Source: Thermoplasmata archaeon (GTDB lineage Archaea; Thermoplasmatota; Thermoplasmata; Thermoplasmatales; Thermoplasmataceae). From it: 64,000 nt of DNA. The stretch is taken from NCBI GenBank assembly GCA_021809755.1, contig JAJZJZ010000002.1, forward strand, positions 31,731 to 95,730, written 5' to 3'. This document shows positions 9,731-19,314 of the stretch, piece after piece. Both the position numbers and the translations under genes were made by a program. The first letter of the stretch is position 1, and each line of letters begins with the position of its first letter. Under the pieces are notes generated by a model, which had not been told where the DNA came from, ran no database searches, and worked only from the letters and a program-made list of their open reading frames with translations.

Positions 9731-10474
9731 TTAATGAGATCGTAAATAATCACTCACTTCCGAAGCTACAACGTCAAAGGAAGGCGGGTTCAGCACCAGA
9801 GCTGGAATTTCTTTTTCCCACTGGGTTCTAAGCATTTTTATTCTTTTATCTGCCTCATCATAATTATATGTTTTTTTATAATATTCCATCTTCACAGAAA
9901 TCAATGAAAAATCCAATACCACATTTTTCTTTATTAGGAAATATATGTCGTAAAGATCCCTCGCCTGTTTTCTTGTCATAAGTGCCCTGATTTTTTCAGA
10001 AAATATCTCTTTCAGATCCATCTCGTTGACCATATATGGTCCCAGATCTCGGTAGATTGGCGTTATGTTATAATTTACAGGAGGTAGTAGCACACTTTCC
10101 CTTAAACTCACATCTATCCTGATTGTTTGCAAAGAAAGTGGTGTGTGAAACAGAGGGCCACGAATCTTTATTACATAATTGATCGATAAATTTCCACTTA
10201 ATTTTGAATATGAACTCGGATAGAATCTGTTAACTTCAGATAATGCACGTTCAATTTTTTCACCCCTAAATGCACCTGATGCTGTAAAATCAAGATCTTC
10301 AGAGAATCGGTTAAGACCATAGCATTTTTGGAGTGAAGTTTCTCCCTTGAAGACCAGTTCATTACCAATGTTTGCATAAATTCTAGAAAGAACAATATGC
10401 TGAAGATAATCCTTCTCTTTCTGGTACGCGTTGAATGATATTGGAGTATCGAGAAGCTCCTCTTTACTTAGCAT
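9731..10474 (-). CDS. AbiEii-type nucleotidyltransferase toxin (type IV TA), copy 1
   Basis: KGETSLQKCYGLNRFSEDLDF nucleotidyltransferase motif; EIFSEKIRALMTRKQARDLYDIYFL. Confidence 0.9.
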   Translation of the reverse strand: MLSKEELLDTPISFNAYQKEKDYLQHIVLSRIYANIGNELVFKGETSLQKCYGLNRFSEDLDFTASGAFRGEKIERALSEVNRFYPSSYSKLSGNLSINYVIKIRGPLFHTPLSLQTIRIDVSLRESVLLPPVNYNITPIYRDLGPYMVNEMDLKEIFSEKIRALMTRKQARDLYDIYFLIKKNVVLDFSLISVKMEYYKKTYNYDEADKRIKMLRTQWEKEIPALVLNPPSFDVVASEVSDYLRSH

Positions 10475-11135
10475 AAGTTACCCTCCATCTTATATCTTTG
10501 AACTGACCTTTTCCCCCATAATTAACATATCTCTGAGATCTAAAAACCTTTAATTTTTCGCAATTATATCCAAATTTTTCAAGGAGGTGTCCAAGTCTGT
10601 TGATAATTGCACCTGATTGCATGCGCATGCCGTATTCCGTGAGCCTTTCAAAATTTACTCCATCTTTATTTTTCAGTACTTCCTCTACCTCACCTATGAA
10701 TGTGTTAAGATAGAGTGAGTCTATGATAGCTTTTTCAATCGTAGCAATCATACCAAGATCGGACCGTTCAAACCCGAATATCCTATCTTTGCGAAATCTG
10801 ATGAATACGATTCTGTTTTGTGCAATGGAAATTGCCCTATGTTGGACAGGGGAAACTACCTGAATTTCTGCGGGTATCTGAGTTGTTAAACCATGGAGAT
10901 AAAAAGCTGAAATTAGACTAATATACGAAGGAGAAACAACATGGGAGGCAATTTCTGAAATTTCCACATCGTCCAGATAGTAAACTCCCTTCTTGATCCT
11001 CTTTATATGTTGCATTGTGGAAAGGCGGTTTGACACATACTTCTCGGATTTTCCAAAAATCCTTGCAGCATCATGAATACTAAAAATTTTTAAATTCTGA
11101 TATTTAAGCTGATCAAAGAAATCCTCCTTTTTCAC
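10464..11135 (-). CDS. AbiEi-type antitoxin/transcriptional regulator, copy 1
   Basis: N-terminal wHTH (ARIFGKSEKYVSNRLSTMQHIKRIKKGVYYL), SPSYISLISAFYLHGL, IEKAIIDSLY; overlaps the toxin start. Confidence 0.88.
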   Translation of the reverse strand: MKKEDFFDQLKYQNLKIFSIHDAARIFGKSEKYVSNRLSTMQHIKRIKKGVYYLDDVEISEIASHVVSPSYISLISAFYLHGLTTQIPAEIQVVSPVQHRAISIAQNRIVFIRFRKDRIFGFERSDLGMIATIEKAIIDSLYLNTFIGEVEEVLKNKDGVNFERLTEYGMRMQSGAIINRLGHLLEKFGYNCEKLKVFRSQRYVNYGGKGQFKDIRWRVTYAK

Positions 11136-11399
11136 ATGATAACTATACTTTCGTATGTATTAAGCCATTCTATTATAGGTGTAACTGTATATGATTATTA
11201 ATTTGCCATTTCTTGTATGAGCAGTCACCATTATTATCATCTGGTATCTTTCAGTAAACTACCCAAAGCCCTCATAGGGGACTTGTTGCTGTAAGGGATT
11301 TGCGGATCAGGCCCAAATATTCACCGATTGACATTTCATTGTCAAGGCAGGGGAGTTTCTCTCACATCTGAAACATCGAATATTTCAGTTGATTTATAT

Positions 11400-13463
11400 T
11401 CATCTCGTCTCAGTCAGCCTTCTGAGTGATCTATTTATCTTGCCCCTGAGAAGAAGTGAATTCATTACCACAGATGAGGAACTCATACCCATGGCAAGAG
11501 CGGAAAGTATTGGAAGGAAAGAGTATATCGAAAGGCCTGCAAATGGTACAAGAACACCTGCAGCAATGGGAATCAGTGCAGTGTTGTAACCAAAAGCCCA
11601 ACCAATATTCTGTTTAACCTTTCCTATGGTTTTGTCGCCTATGATCTTTGCATAAACAACATGCATGAGATCGTTGTTCAGGAGAATTATGTCACCGCTC
11701 TCTCTGGCAATATCTGTACCCGAACCCATAGCAATGCCAACATCTGCAGTTTCCAGAGCAATGGAATCATTTATTCCGTCACCGGTAAATATGACATAAT
11801 CACCATTCATCTGGTATTTCTTAATTATATCTGCCTTATCTGAAGGCATCACCTCAGCATGAATATCCTCTATACCTATCTCAGAGGCAACCCTTTCTGC
11901 CTCTTCATAGGAATCCCCGGTTATCATAGATATACCTATACCCATTGCCTTTAGCCGCCTCACAGCTTCAGCAGCATTTTCTCTTATCTTATATGAAAGC
12001 TTGAAAATTCCAGATTCAACGCCATTGATCATGACTGCAACGGTTGATCCACCTTCCATCTTCTTTCTAATTATCTCAATATTCCTGCCCTGTGCAATTC
12101 CCTTTATTCCCTTACCTGGCATTTCCTCAACATCTGATACTTCCACAATTTGTGCTCCTTTCTCACCTGCCATTTTAACAATTGCCTTTGCAACAGGATG
12201 ATTTGAAGACATCTCCAGCGAAGCTGCCTGTGAGAGAACCTGATCAGGGGAATATCCCAATGAAGTTGAGAATTCCATAATTGTTGGTTCCGGCTCAGTC
12301 AGGGTTCCTGTCTTATCAAAAATTGCCCTGTTTGCCTTTGAGAGACGGTCAAGTGCGCTTGAATTCTTTATTATGATACCGTTCTCATACGATATATCCG
12401 ATGAGAGAAGAAGTGTAATTGGTCCGGCCAGGCCTATTGCACATGGACATGCGATTACCACAACAGAAACAAATGCAAGAACTGCTATGACTAATGGGAA
12501 GGCATATCCAACCGATGAAAGATAAAAATACCAGAATAGGGAGGCTAATATGGCAGTCACAATCACAATAGGAACAAAAACAGATGAAAATACGTCTGCT
12601 ATCCTCTGAACCTTGGCTCTTCCCGATGCAGCCCGCTGAATGAGTTCATATATCTGGTTTACCGTGCTGTCTCTGCCGGTCCTTGTAACCTTAATTCGAA
12701 GTATACCATTGAGATTTTTGGTTCCTGATGATACGCTATCGGGCGCTTCCCTTGTAACAGGTTCCTGTTCCCCTGTTAACATGGATTCGTCAATGTCACT
12801 TTTCCCCTGATATATTTCTCCATCCACGGGTATGACCTCACCCGGTTTCACGAGTATGAGATTTCCGGTTTTTACCTGTCCCGTGGGAATTGTTGAAATT
12901 TCTCCATTCTCCTTTATGATCGTTGTATTTCCGGGAATCATGCCAATAAGCTTTCCTGCAGCCTTATTGGCTCTTATTTTAGTACTATTCTCAATGAAAT
13001 TTCCGGTGAGAATCAGGGTTATTATGAAAGCAGATGCATCAAAATACACATCTGATTGTGGAATTGTGCCGGGAAGCAATGTGATATATGCTGAGAAGAA
13101 GAATGCTGTTAGGGTACCCATGGAAACAAGCAGATCCATATTGGCAGTCTTTCCCCTTATTGAATGGTATGCACCGTCATAGAACCCATATCCGGAATAA
13201 AACTGTACCGGCAATGTCAAGAGAAGGAGAATATAATTTCTGTCTGTGAATGAAGAAGAAACGAGATAGGTAATAATAATAATTGAAACTGCAAGGGGCC
13301 AGCTTACAACGAGCCTTCTTTTCAGGGTGAGGGCTGCCTTTTCCGGCGATTCGTATTTATACTGGCACTCCTTAGAACAGAAGAGATACTTTTGGCTGTC
13401 CAGAACGGAATATATGGGAGAATCGTCTGGTACATACATACCGCAGACAGGATCTGTTGGCAT
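11400..13463 (-). CDS. Heavy-metal (Cu-type) translocating P-type ATPase with N-terminal YHS domain
   Basis: YHS: DPVCGMYV...KYLFCSKECQYKY; CPC transmembrane motif VVIACPCAIGLAGP; DKTGTLTEPEP; GDGINDSIAL. Confidence 0.95.
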   Translation of the reverse strand: MPTDPVCGMYVPDDSPIYSVLDSQKYLFCSKECQYKYESPEKAALTLKRRLVVSWPLAVSIIIITYLVSSSFTDRNYILLLLTLPVQFYSGYGFYDGAYHSIRGKTANMDLLVSMGTLTAFFFSAYITLLPGTIPQSDVYFDASAFIITLILTGNFIENSTKIRANKAAGKLIGMIPGNTTIIKENGEISTIPTGQVKTGNLILVKPGEVIPVDGEIYQGKSDIDESMLTGEQEPVTREAPDSVSSGTKNLNGILRIKVTRTGRDSTVNQIYELIQRAASGRAKVQRIADVFSSVFVPIVIVTAILASLFWYFYLSSVGYAFPLVIAVLAFVSVVVIACPCAIGLAGPITLLLSSDISYENGIIIKNSSALDRLSKANRAIFDKTGTLTEPEPTIMEFSTSLGYSPDQVLSQAASLEMSSNHPVAKAIVKMAGEKGAQIVEVSDVEEMPGKGIKGIAQGRNIEIIRKKMEGGSTVAVMINGVESGIFKLSYKIRENAAEAVRRLKAMGIGISMITGDSYEEAERVASEIGIEDIHAEVMPSDKADIIKKYQMNGDYVIFTGDGINDSIALETADVGIAMGSGTDIARESGDIILLNNDLMHVVYAKIIGDKTIGKVKQNIGWAFGYNTALIPIAAGVLVPFAGLSIYSFLPILSALAMGMSSSSVVMNSLLLRGKINRSLRRLTETR

Positions 13464-13472
13464 TCATCCCAC

Positions 13473-13613
13473 TTATCTGCTGTGCTTTAAAGGATTCTTG
13501 TCAAATTCTGCCTTGCATTGCGCACTGCAGAAGTAAAATTTCTTACCCTGGAATTCGCTCTGGAATTCAGTGGACTCTTTTACTTTCATCCCGCAAATTA
13601 CATCTTTTGCCAT
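13473..13613 (-). CDS. Stand-alone 46-aa YHS-domain protein (absent from the ORF track)
   Basis: Reverse-strand translation MAKDVICGMKVKESTEFQSEFQGKKFYFCSAQCKAEFDKNPLKHSR*, ending 9 bp before the ATPase start. Confidence 0.85.
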   Translation of the reverse strand: MAKDVICGMKVKESTEFQSEFQGKKFYFCSAQCKAEFDKNPLKHSR

Positions 13614-13664
13614 GCTTATGCAATGCTAATTGCATTCTTAACAGTTGCGGAATATTCCTCAGTG

Positions 13665-13791
13665 ACATCCTCCCCCGAACTAACGCATTAAGCTTTCCGA
13701 TTCAGAGACTGGATTTTCCATACAGGTATTGATCCAATCTCCACAGGCTTTATCAGTCGAGTAGAGAGCAAGCGCGGTAATCTGAGTAGAC
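13665..13791 (-). pseudogene. TnpB (IS200/IS605-IS1341 type) C-terminal tail and right-end relic
   Basis: Reverse strand reads ...KIRSTQITALALYSTDKACGDWINTCMENPVSESESLMR*, followed by the cgggggaggatgtca right-end motif; compare the relic at 35862-35932. Confidence 0.45.
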
Positions 13792-13797
13792 CTAATT

Positions 13798-14650
13798 TTA
13801 ATCCAGACATCCCGTCTGGATGGTTTCTTCAGTTTCCGTTTCCAGCTCCCCCTCTAAGATTCCGGACTGAGGCTTTTCGTCTATCCGGCTCCAAGTCTGG
13901 CCACGGTGGATTTCTCCACGACATAACATGCACCCTTCCCTTTCGGTTTGATGCGTGCTTAGCCTCCAATTGACGGTTCGAACATCTCTTCCATCCTCAC
14001 TCAGGCGGGTGGAAGGCATAAGGTCTTGTAGCCCTTTCGGGCAATAACCTGTTCCTCCGTTTTCTCAAAGGCAGCCAGTACCCACAGACCCTTTCCTCTT
14101 CTCCGTTATTATCAGGAGTGTCATCGGTACTACGATCTGATCCGCCAGGCCTTGAACGACCAGTGAGGTTGGCTTTACGCATTCCCTACCGGCCATCTTT
14201 GCCCAAGGTCTTTCCCCACTTTGCACATTATGCCTTGTATCCATGCTATCGCCCTTACACCGGAGTGTTTCTCATGCACATATACCCGTTTCACATGAGA
14301 ATTCTGCCTTCGTCCGAATCCGACAGACTCGACACACTCAATAACACGTAACCATCTTTGACTGTGCGTGCTGGATGTTACGATGCTGCAGCGTTCGCTT
14401 AATGCTATGGCCTGGATACTTGCTAACCCTTCTGGATGGTCTGGTCTTACGACTTCAAGGGTATTGTCACCGAAGCTTGCATGTGATATGTTACCATATT
14501 CACATGTTCGGTCAGCTACATTGATATCAGGTTCTTTCAATGGTCATTTCCTCCATGACTGGCTTAATGTGGTTATGGGCTGCACCGAATGCCCATCCTC
14601 ATCTTTATTTGACCAATTTTTTATTTGCATGCGGATGCATTCATCTTTAA
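13798..14650 (-). other. GC-rich ORF-poor block of unknown nature (possible structured RNA or intron/mobile-element relic)
   Basis: Sampled line about 53% GC versus about 30% in a typical intergenic line. Only short frame-hopping ORFs. Reverse strand has hairpins with GAAA tetraloops (gtggaGAAAtccac, gcccGAAAgggc) and an ATCCAGAC/GTCTGGAT stem. Confidence 0.4.
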
Positions 14651-14850
14651 GCAGATCATGAAACCACAAACATTACATCATGCTTGAAATTCCCAATTCA
14701 AAACACATCATAATGTCATGGGGCTCGTGTAAATTTGCGGAAACACATGGAAATAAAATTAATTTGCATACATTCATCTAAATGCCAAAAAAAGAAAATT
14801 AATTCTTGTCAGATCCTGTTGGAAATTTGAAATTTAAATTCCGGACCCAT

Positions 14851-15318
14851 TCAAGGTGTAATTTTTTTAAGTATTTGCCCAATGCTCAACATTAACGCCA
14901 TTAAAACAGCGGTTGAAGCTTTATAATCCTCATCCATAATGAATTTTCTTATCTTAGGAGAATATTTTTTTGGGTTATGAACGGCTTCCTGAACGTTGTC
15001 TGTTATGGTTTCAAAATTGAACATGAACCCCTTAATAAGGTCAGAGTTCTTTTCTGATGCCATGGCGCCCATAATGGAAATAGATACATTCATTGTTTTC
15101 ATTAAGGCTATTGTAAATTCTTTTGATGAAAAGAACTTTCCGAAGAAGTCCACATCTGTGGGTAAATAGTTATTGGAAACAGATTTCATCAGGTCAACTA
15201 TGTCTGCGTCCTGCAGCTTCTCAAGAATTTCGAGCAATGAATCTATTACTTCCGCGTTTTTCTCAATTCTGGAAAGAACTGTTTCTGTTGCATCCTTTTT
15301 TATCTCTTTTCCTGGCAT
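14851..15318 (-). CDS. DUF1641-family protein
   Basis: Sequence and context: LLEILEKLQDADIVDLMKS, adjacent to SQR-like/TusA/DsrE genes. Confidence 0.75.
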   Translation of the reverse strand: MPGKEIKKDATETVLSRIEKNAEVIDSLLEILEKLQDADIVDLMKSVSNNYLPTDVDFFGKFFSSKEFTIALMKTMNVSISIMGAMASEKNSDLIKGFMFNFETITDNVQEAVHNPKKYSPKIRKFIMDEDYKASTAVLMALMLSIGQILKKITP

Positions 15319-15414
15319 TTACATCACTCCCCTAAGCATGGCGCTAAAATAGGTATCTGCTGAAGTCCATTTCAAAAGGTAATCCAGTTTGCTCTGGGCA
15401 GCTGCTCTTGGAGG

Positions 15415-16455
15415 CTAGTTGTATGAGAAATAGAGGGTCATTGCTTTCTCATCTCCAGTTACCGTGGTACAGGCAACCGCGCCATCATATTCATCATCCG
15501 ATATAAATCCCGATATTTCGGATGCTATTTTAGAGGCCAAATATTCCGACTCAAAATGAGCAGTCGCTCCTGCCTTTGATATGGGCAGATTAGTTGCATC
15601 ACCAATAACAAACACGTTATCATAATTGCCATATGTAAGTTTGTGTTTGTCAACATCTATATACCCAACTTCATCTGCAAGTCCTGATTTGGTTATAACT
15701 TCCTGACCTTTGTGTGGAGGGACAAGGACCAGCAAATCATATGGTAATTCTTCACCCTCAAGTGAATTAATTTTTCTGGCTCCTGAATCTATGCTTTCCA
15801 CATTGAACATTGTGTGATACTGAATATTTTTCTCATCGAAGAGCTTTTCAATATACACCGCCACGTTTTCAATGGTAAAGACACGATTAGGAGGAAAGAT
15901 ATAGTGGATCTCAGTGTCTTTAAGGATACCTCTTTTGTTGAGATATCTATAAAGCTGGAATGTAAATTCATATGGCGCGGGCGGGCACTGATATGGTATA
16001 CTTGAAGGTCCTATGACAATTTTGCCACCATTGAAGCCTGCGAGTTTTTTCTTAAGTTCTAGTGAGCCTTCTAAGGAATAGAAGTGGTGTGCCTCAGAGG
16101 CAAAGTTTGGGATATCCTCAGGAACTAATCTGTCTCCTGTCGCAATTATTAGATAGTCGTATGTATGTTCTTTTCCGGATTTGGTCGAGACCTTTTTGTT
16201 CTGTACATCAATGTTGGATATTGTATCCTTGACGTAGTTTATACCATAATTGAAAAGAAATTCTGGTTTTTTAACGCTGTCCTGATATCTTTTCATACCA
16301 AGTGGAATGTGAATTCCATCAGGCTTAAAATAATGAAATTTAGAATTGCCAATTACCGTTATATCTGCATCTTCAGTCGGAATCAAAAATCTCAGTTTGT
16401 TGGAAATGATGGTTCCAGCTGCTCCATCGCCAAGAACCAGTATCCTATTGCTCAT
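15415..16455 (-). CDS. FAD/NAD(P)-dependent oxidoreductase, sulfide:quinone reductase-like
   Basis: RILVLGDGAAGTIISNKL dinucleotide-binding motif; YDYLIIATGDRLVPE; VFVIGDATNLPISKAGATAHFESEYLA. Confidence 0.88.
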   Translation of the reverse strand: MSNRILVLGDGAAGTIISNKLRFLIPTEDADITVIGNSKFHYFKPDGIHIPLGMKRYQDSVKKPEFLFNYGINYVKDTISNIDVQNKKVSTKSGKEHTYDYLIIATGDRLVPEDIPNFASEAHHFYSLEGSLELKKKLAGFNGGKIVIGPSSIPYQCPPAPYEFTFQLYRYLNKRGILKDTEIHYIFPPNRVFTIENVAVYIEKLFDEKNIQYHTMFNVESIDSGARKINSLEGEELPYDLLVLVPPHKGQEVITKSGLADEVGYIDVDKHKLTYGNYDNVFVIGDATNLPISKAGATAHFESEYLASKIASEISGFISDDEYDGAVACTTVTGDEKAMTLYFSYN

Positions 16456-16460
16456 TCACT

Positions 16461-16706
16461 TCACCCTTTGGTTTTTTTCATGACGATCTCGTAATATCCT
16501 TCGTGTTCGAATACGCCTATAAGTTCATTGTTTGACTTTTTTATCCACGCACTGGCATCTCTTTTGGTTCCACTATCGGTGGAATAAACAGATATAATAT
16601 CATTCAATTTGGCAGATTTATACGCTTTGATTAACTCCATCAGTGGACCTGGGCAGAAAGAGCCCCTCGCATCTATTATTTTTGTCGGCTTTATTTTTTC
16701 TTCCAT
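16461..16706 (-). CDS. tusA: TusA-family sulfurtransferase
   Basis: [17 protein letters not shown] (CPxP motif). Confidence 0.92.
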   Translation of the reverse strand: MEEKIKPTKIIDARGSFCPGPLMELIKAYKSAKLNDIISVYSTDSGTKRDASAWIKKSNNELIGVFEHEGYYEIVMKKTKG

Positions 16707-16724
16707 ATTTTCACCTCCTTATCA

Positions 16725-17135
16725 TTAAATGAAGAATGTCATAGAATCTTTAGAGAGTGAGACAAACTCATTTACTCCTATGATATCATCTACAATTGGA
16801 TCCAAATCTTCTTTTTTCATTTCAAGCAGATCAGCAAACATTGCACAGCCATAGACCTTAATGTTTCCAACCTCCTTGGCATTTTTCAACATAGTTATCC
16901 AGTTCGGTACCTTTTTTTGTTTCATCAGGGCGAAAACTTTATCCTTCATTTTCTGTCCATCAAAACTCAGATCAGGGGGAGTTTTATCATTTTTAATTGT
17001 CCTTGTAAGTCCCCAAAAAGTGACAAAAATCTGTACCTCAAGATCGTTGGCCACAGCACCAGAGGCAATAATTGCCGCAGCCATTAGCTTATCTTCCGTT
17101 CCAGAGAATGCTATAATTGACATCTTATCAGTCAT
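16725..17135 (-). CDS. DsrE/DsrE2-family protein
   Basis: KMSIIAFSGTEDKLMAAAIIASGAVANDLEVQIFVTFWGLTRTIKND and VYGCAMFADLLEM, typical of DsrE2/peroxiredoxin-like proteins next to TusA. Confidence 0.88.
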   Translation of the reverse strand: MTDKMSIIAFSGTEDKLMAAAIIASGAVANDLEVQIFVTFWGLTRTIKNDKTPPDLSFDGQKMKDKVFALMKQKKVPNWITMLKNAKEVGNIKVYGCAMFADLLEMKKEDLDPIVDDIIGVNEFVSLSKDSMTFFI

Positions 17136-17451
17136 AATACAACTATTTGATAATTTACAAAATATATTTAAGTAAAATGCCTAATTTTCAAGCTTAAAGA
17201 TTTAATAATCAACACGTGTTCTAACTAAATCAAAATGTGCATAATTCTAATATAGACATAGTGTAAATCGGCTTCCAGAACGTATATAATCAATTATTCT
17301 ATTTATATTGAAAATAACCTCAGGAAAAATGAATTTCAATCTGGATAGCGGATCAATTTATGTTTCAAAAAGGTGATTGGTCGTCTAAAAATAAAAGGAA
17401 GCGCTTTGCCTCAATTGCTTAACCTTATGAAAGATTTCATCATAAGGTTAT

Positions 17452-17823
17452 ATGGGAGAAATTCCTACGCCGGACCGGAACAATATTACTATAATGCACG
17501 ACGGTGGAGATATCAGTATAACGAAGTCAGAGGGAGTACTCAAAATTCTGGGAAAGAAATACTCATTGTTGATTATCGGTATTCTTGGAAATAACACTGC
17601 AATGAGTTTCAACGACATAAAGAAGTCCGTTGGTTGTCCCCGATCAAATCTCCTGTCCCTACGACTTAAAGAGATGAGCAATGCTGGCATTATGAAAAGA
17701 AATGTCATGGATTCACACCCGGTTTCCGTTAAATATTCCCTGACAGAGAATGGGAAGGAACTTAGAGAAAATCTCATTCCGTTGTTCAAATGGATCGAAT
17801 GCAATTGTTACCCGAAATTGTGA
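17452..17823 (+). CDS. HxlR-family winged-helix regulator
   Basis: LKILGKKYSLLIIGILGNNTAMSFNDIKKSVGCPRSNLLSLRLKEMSNAGI. Confidence 0.85.
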   Translation: MGEIPTPDRNNITIMHDGGDISITKSEGVLKILGKKYSLLIIGILGNNTAMSFNDIKKSVGCPRSNLLSLRLKEMSNAGIMKRNVMDSHPVSVKYSLTENGKELRENLIPLFKWIECNCYPKL

Positions 17824-18087
17824 CAATGAGTTCGGTCCAAGAAGAACCTTCACCCACAAGAGGCAATTTAAGATGTTAAACTAAGTTCAGTATTCCGCTC
17901 TATCCTGTTTAATAATTTGTTAGCATTGCTTTTATGGAGATATATGATTCATTCAGGACAAAATCGATGCGTTCTTCAATTAGGCTTCTCCCAGAACCAC
18001 GTAAATTACCGCAAAGAAGGATTAATTAAGCCACCTCTAATCGATTCCTTTCACCAGTTTTCATCTCGGTATCGAGGCTGAGCCAAG

Positions 18088-19314
18088 ATGAAAACGCAAG
18101 ACACGAAGCGGATAAGAGTTCTGATCTGGGTAACTCTTGCTGAAGTTCTTGCAATGAGCCTGTGGTTCAGTGCCTCAGCAGTGTCAAGCACACTTACTAC
18201 TGTTATGAACCTTTCTCATTATCAGGTACCATGGATTACCGCATCGGTTCAGATCGGGTTCGTTGTAGGGGCGATGTTGAGTGCAATCTTCGGCATACAG
18301 GATCGATTAAATCCCCGCCTAATGTTCCCAGCATCTGCAGTTCTGGCATCGGTTTTTAATTTGCTTTTTGTGTTTGAGGTACATATAGTTATACTTGGGT
18401 TTATCCTGCGGTTCCTCACCGGCATGTTTCTAGCAGGAATCTATCCAGTCGCCGTACAGTTCATATCTGCATGGTTCCCAAAGGGAAAGGGGTTGGCCAT
18501 GGGAATTTTGATAGGCGGGCTTACCCTCGGATCAGCGCTTCCAGAGTTCGTAGTTGGGCTATCTTTTGCAGGGACATGGCAAACATTCATCATGATAAGC
18601 TCAGGTTTGGCATTCGTGGCGGCTCTAATTTCAATCTTAACATTTCATGACCCACCAATGATTGTACGGCCGCAGAGGTTTTCATGGAGAAGTATTTCAA
18701 AAATTATAAAAAACAGATCTTTGATGTATGATAATTTTGGGTATTTTGGCCACATGTGGGAACTATACGCAATGTGGACATGGATACCGACCTTTTTGTA
18801 TCTCAGCTGGAATAATTATTTTACCGGACAGGCACTGTTGGAATATTCCACAATTGCCGCATTCGCTTCCATAGGAATAGCGGGGATAATAGGTGCCGTT
18901 GCCGGAGGATATATTGCCGATAAAGTTGGAAGAACTGCTGAAACAGCAGGATCAATGTTCATAAGTGGATTGTGCTCCGTGATCATAGGATTTACATATG
19001 GTGACATTCCGGCTATTACCTTCGCAATTGCATTCATCTGGGGGATAACCGTAATATCAGATTCCGCACAGTTTTCCACTGCCGTTACAGAGCTTGCTTC
19101 CAATGAATATGTGGGAAGTGCCCTCACATTTCAGATGGCCGTGGGATTCCTCCTTACCGTTGGTTCGATTGACCTTATTGGTTATATAGTTCCGGTTATA
19201 GGATGGAATTTTGCATTCTCCCTGTTGAGTATTGGGCCGCTCATTGGGATCATTAGCATGCTGAAGTTGAGGAAAAGGCCCGATTCAACTCTAATGGCAT
19301 TCGGGAGGAGGTGA
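18088..19314 (+). CDS. MFS transporter
   Basis: 12-TM-like hydrophobic protein; WFSASAVSSTL, FLAGIYPVAVQFISAWFPKGKGLAMG. Confidence 0.88.
   Translation: MKTQDTKRIRVLIWVTLAEVLAMSLWFSASAVSSTLTTVMNLSHYQVPWITASVQIGFVVGAMLSAIFGIQDRLNPRLMFPASAVLASVFNLLFVFEVHIVILGFILRFLTGMFLAGIYPVAVQFISAWFPKGKGLAMGILIGGLTLGSALPEFVVGLSFAGTWQTFIMISSGLAFVAALISILTFHDPPMIVRPQRFSWRSISKIIKNRSLMYDNFGYFGHMWELYAMWTWIPTFLYLSWNNYFTGQALLEYSTIAAFASIGIAGIIGAVAGGYIADKVGRTAETAGSMFISGLCSVIIGFTYGDIPAITFAIAFIWGITVISDSAQFSTAVTELASNEYVGSALTFQMAVGFLLTVGSIDLIGYIVPVIGWNFAFSLLSIGPLIGIISMLKLRKRPDSTLMAFGRR

Noticed and set aside
12001-13182. Plus-strand ORFs within the P-type ATPase
   Set aside because: Antisense to a strongly supported ATPase.
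13327-13732. Plus-strand ORFs 13327-13536 and 13457-13732
   Set aside because: Antisense to the YHS protein and ATPase N-terminus, which have clear domain matches.
13860-13900. 34-nt minus-strand segment GAGCCGGATAGACGAAAAGCCTCAGTCCGGAATC as a group II intron domain V
   Set aside because: Length and GAAA position are suggestive, but the stem flanking the tetraloop does not pair properly; kept only as a hypothesis for the surrounding block.
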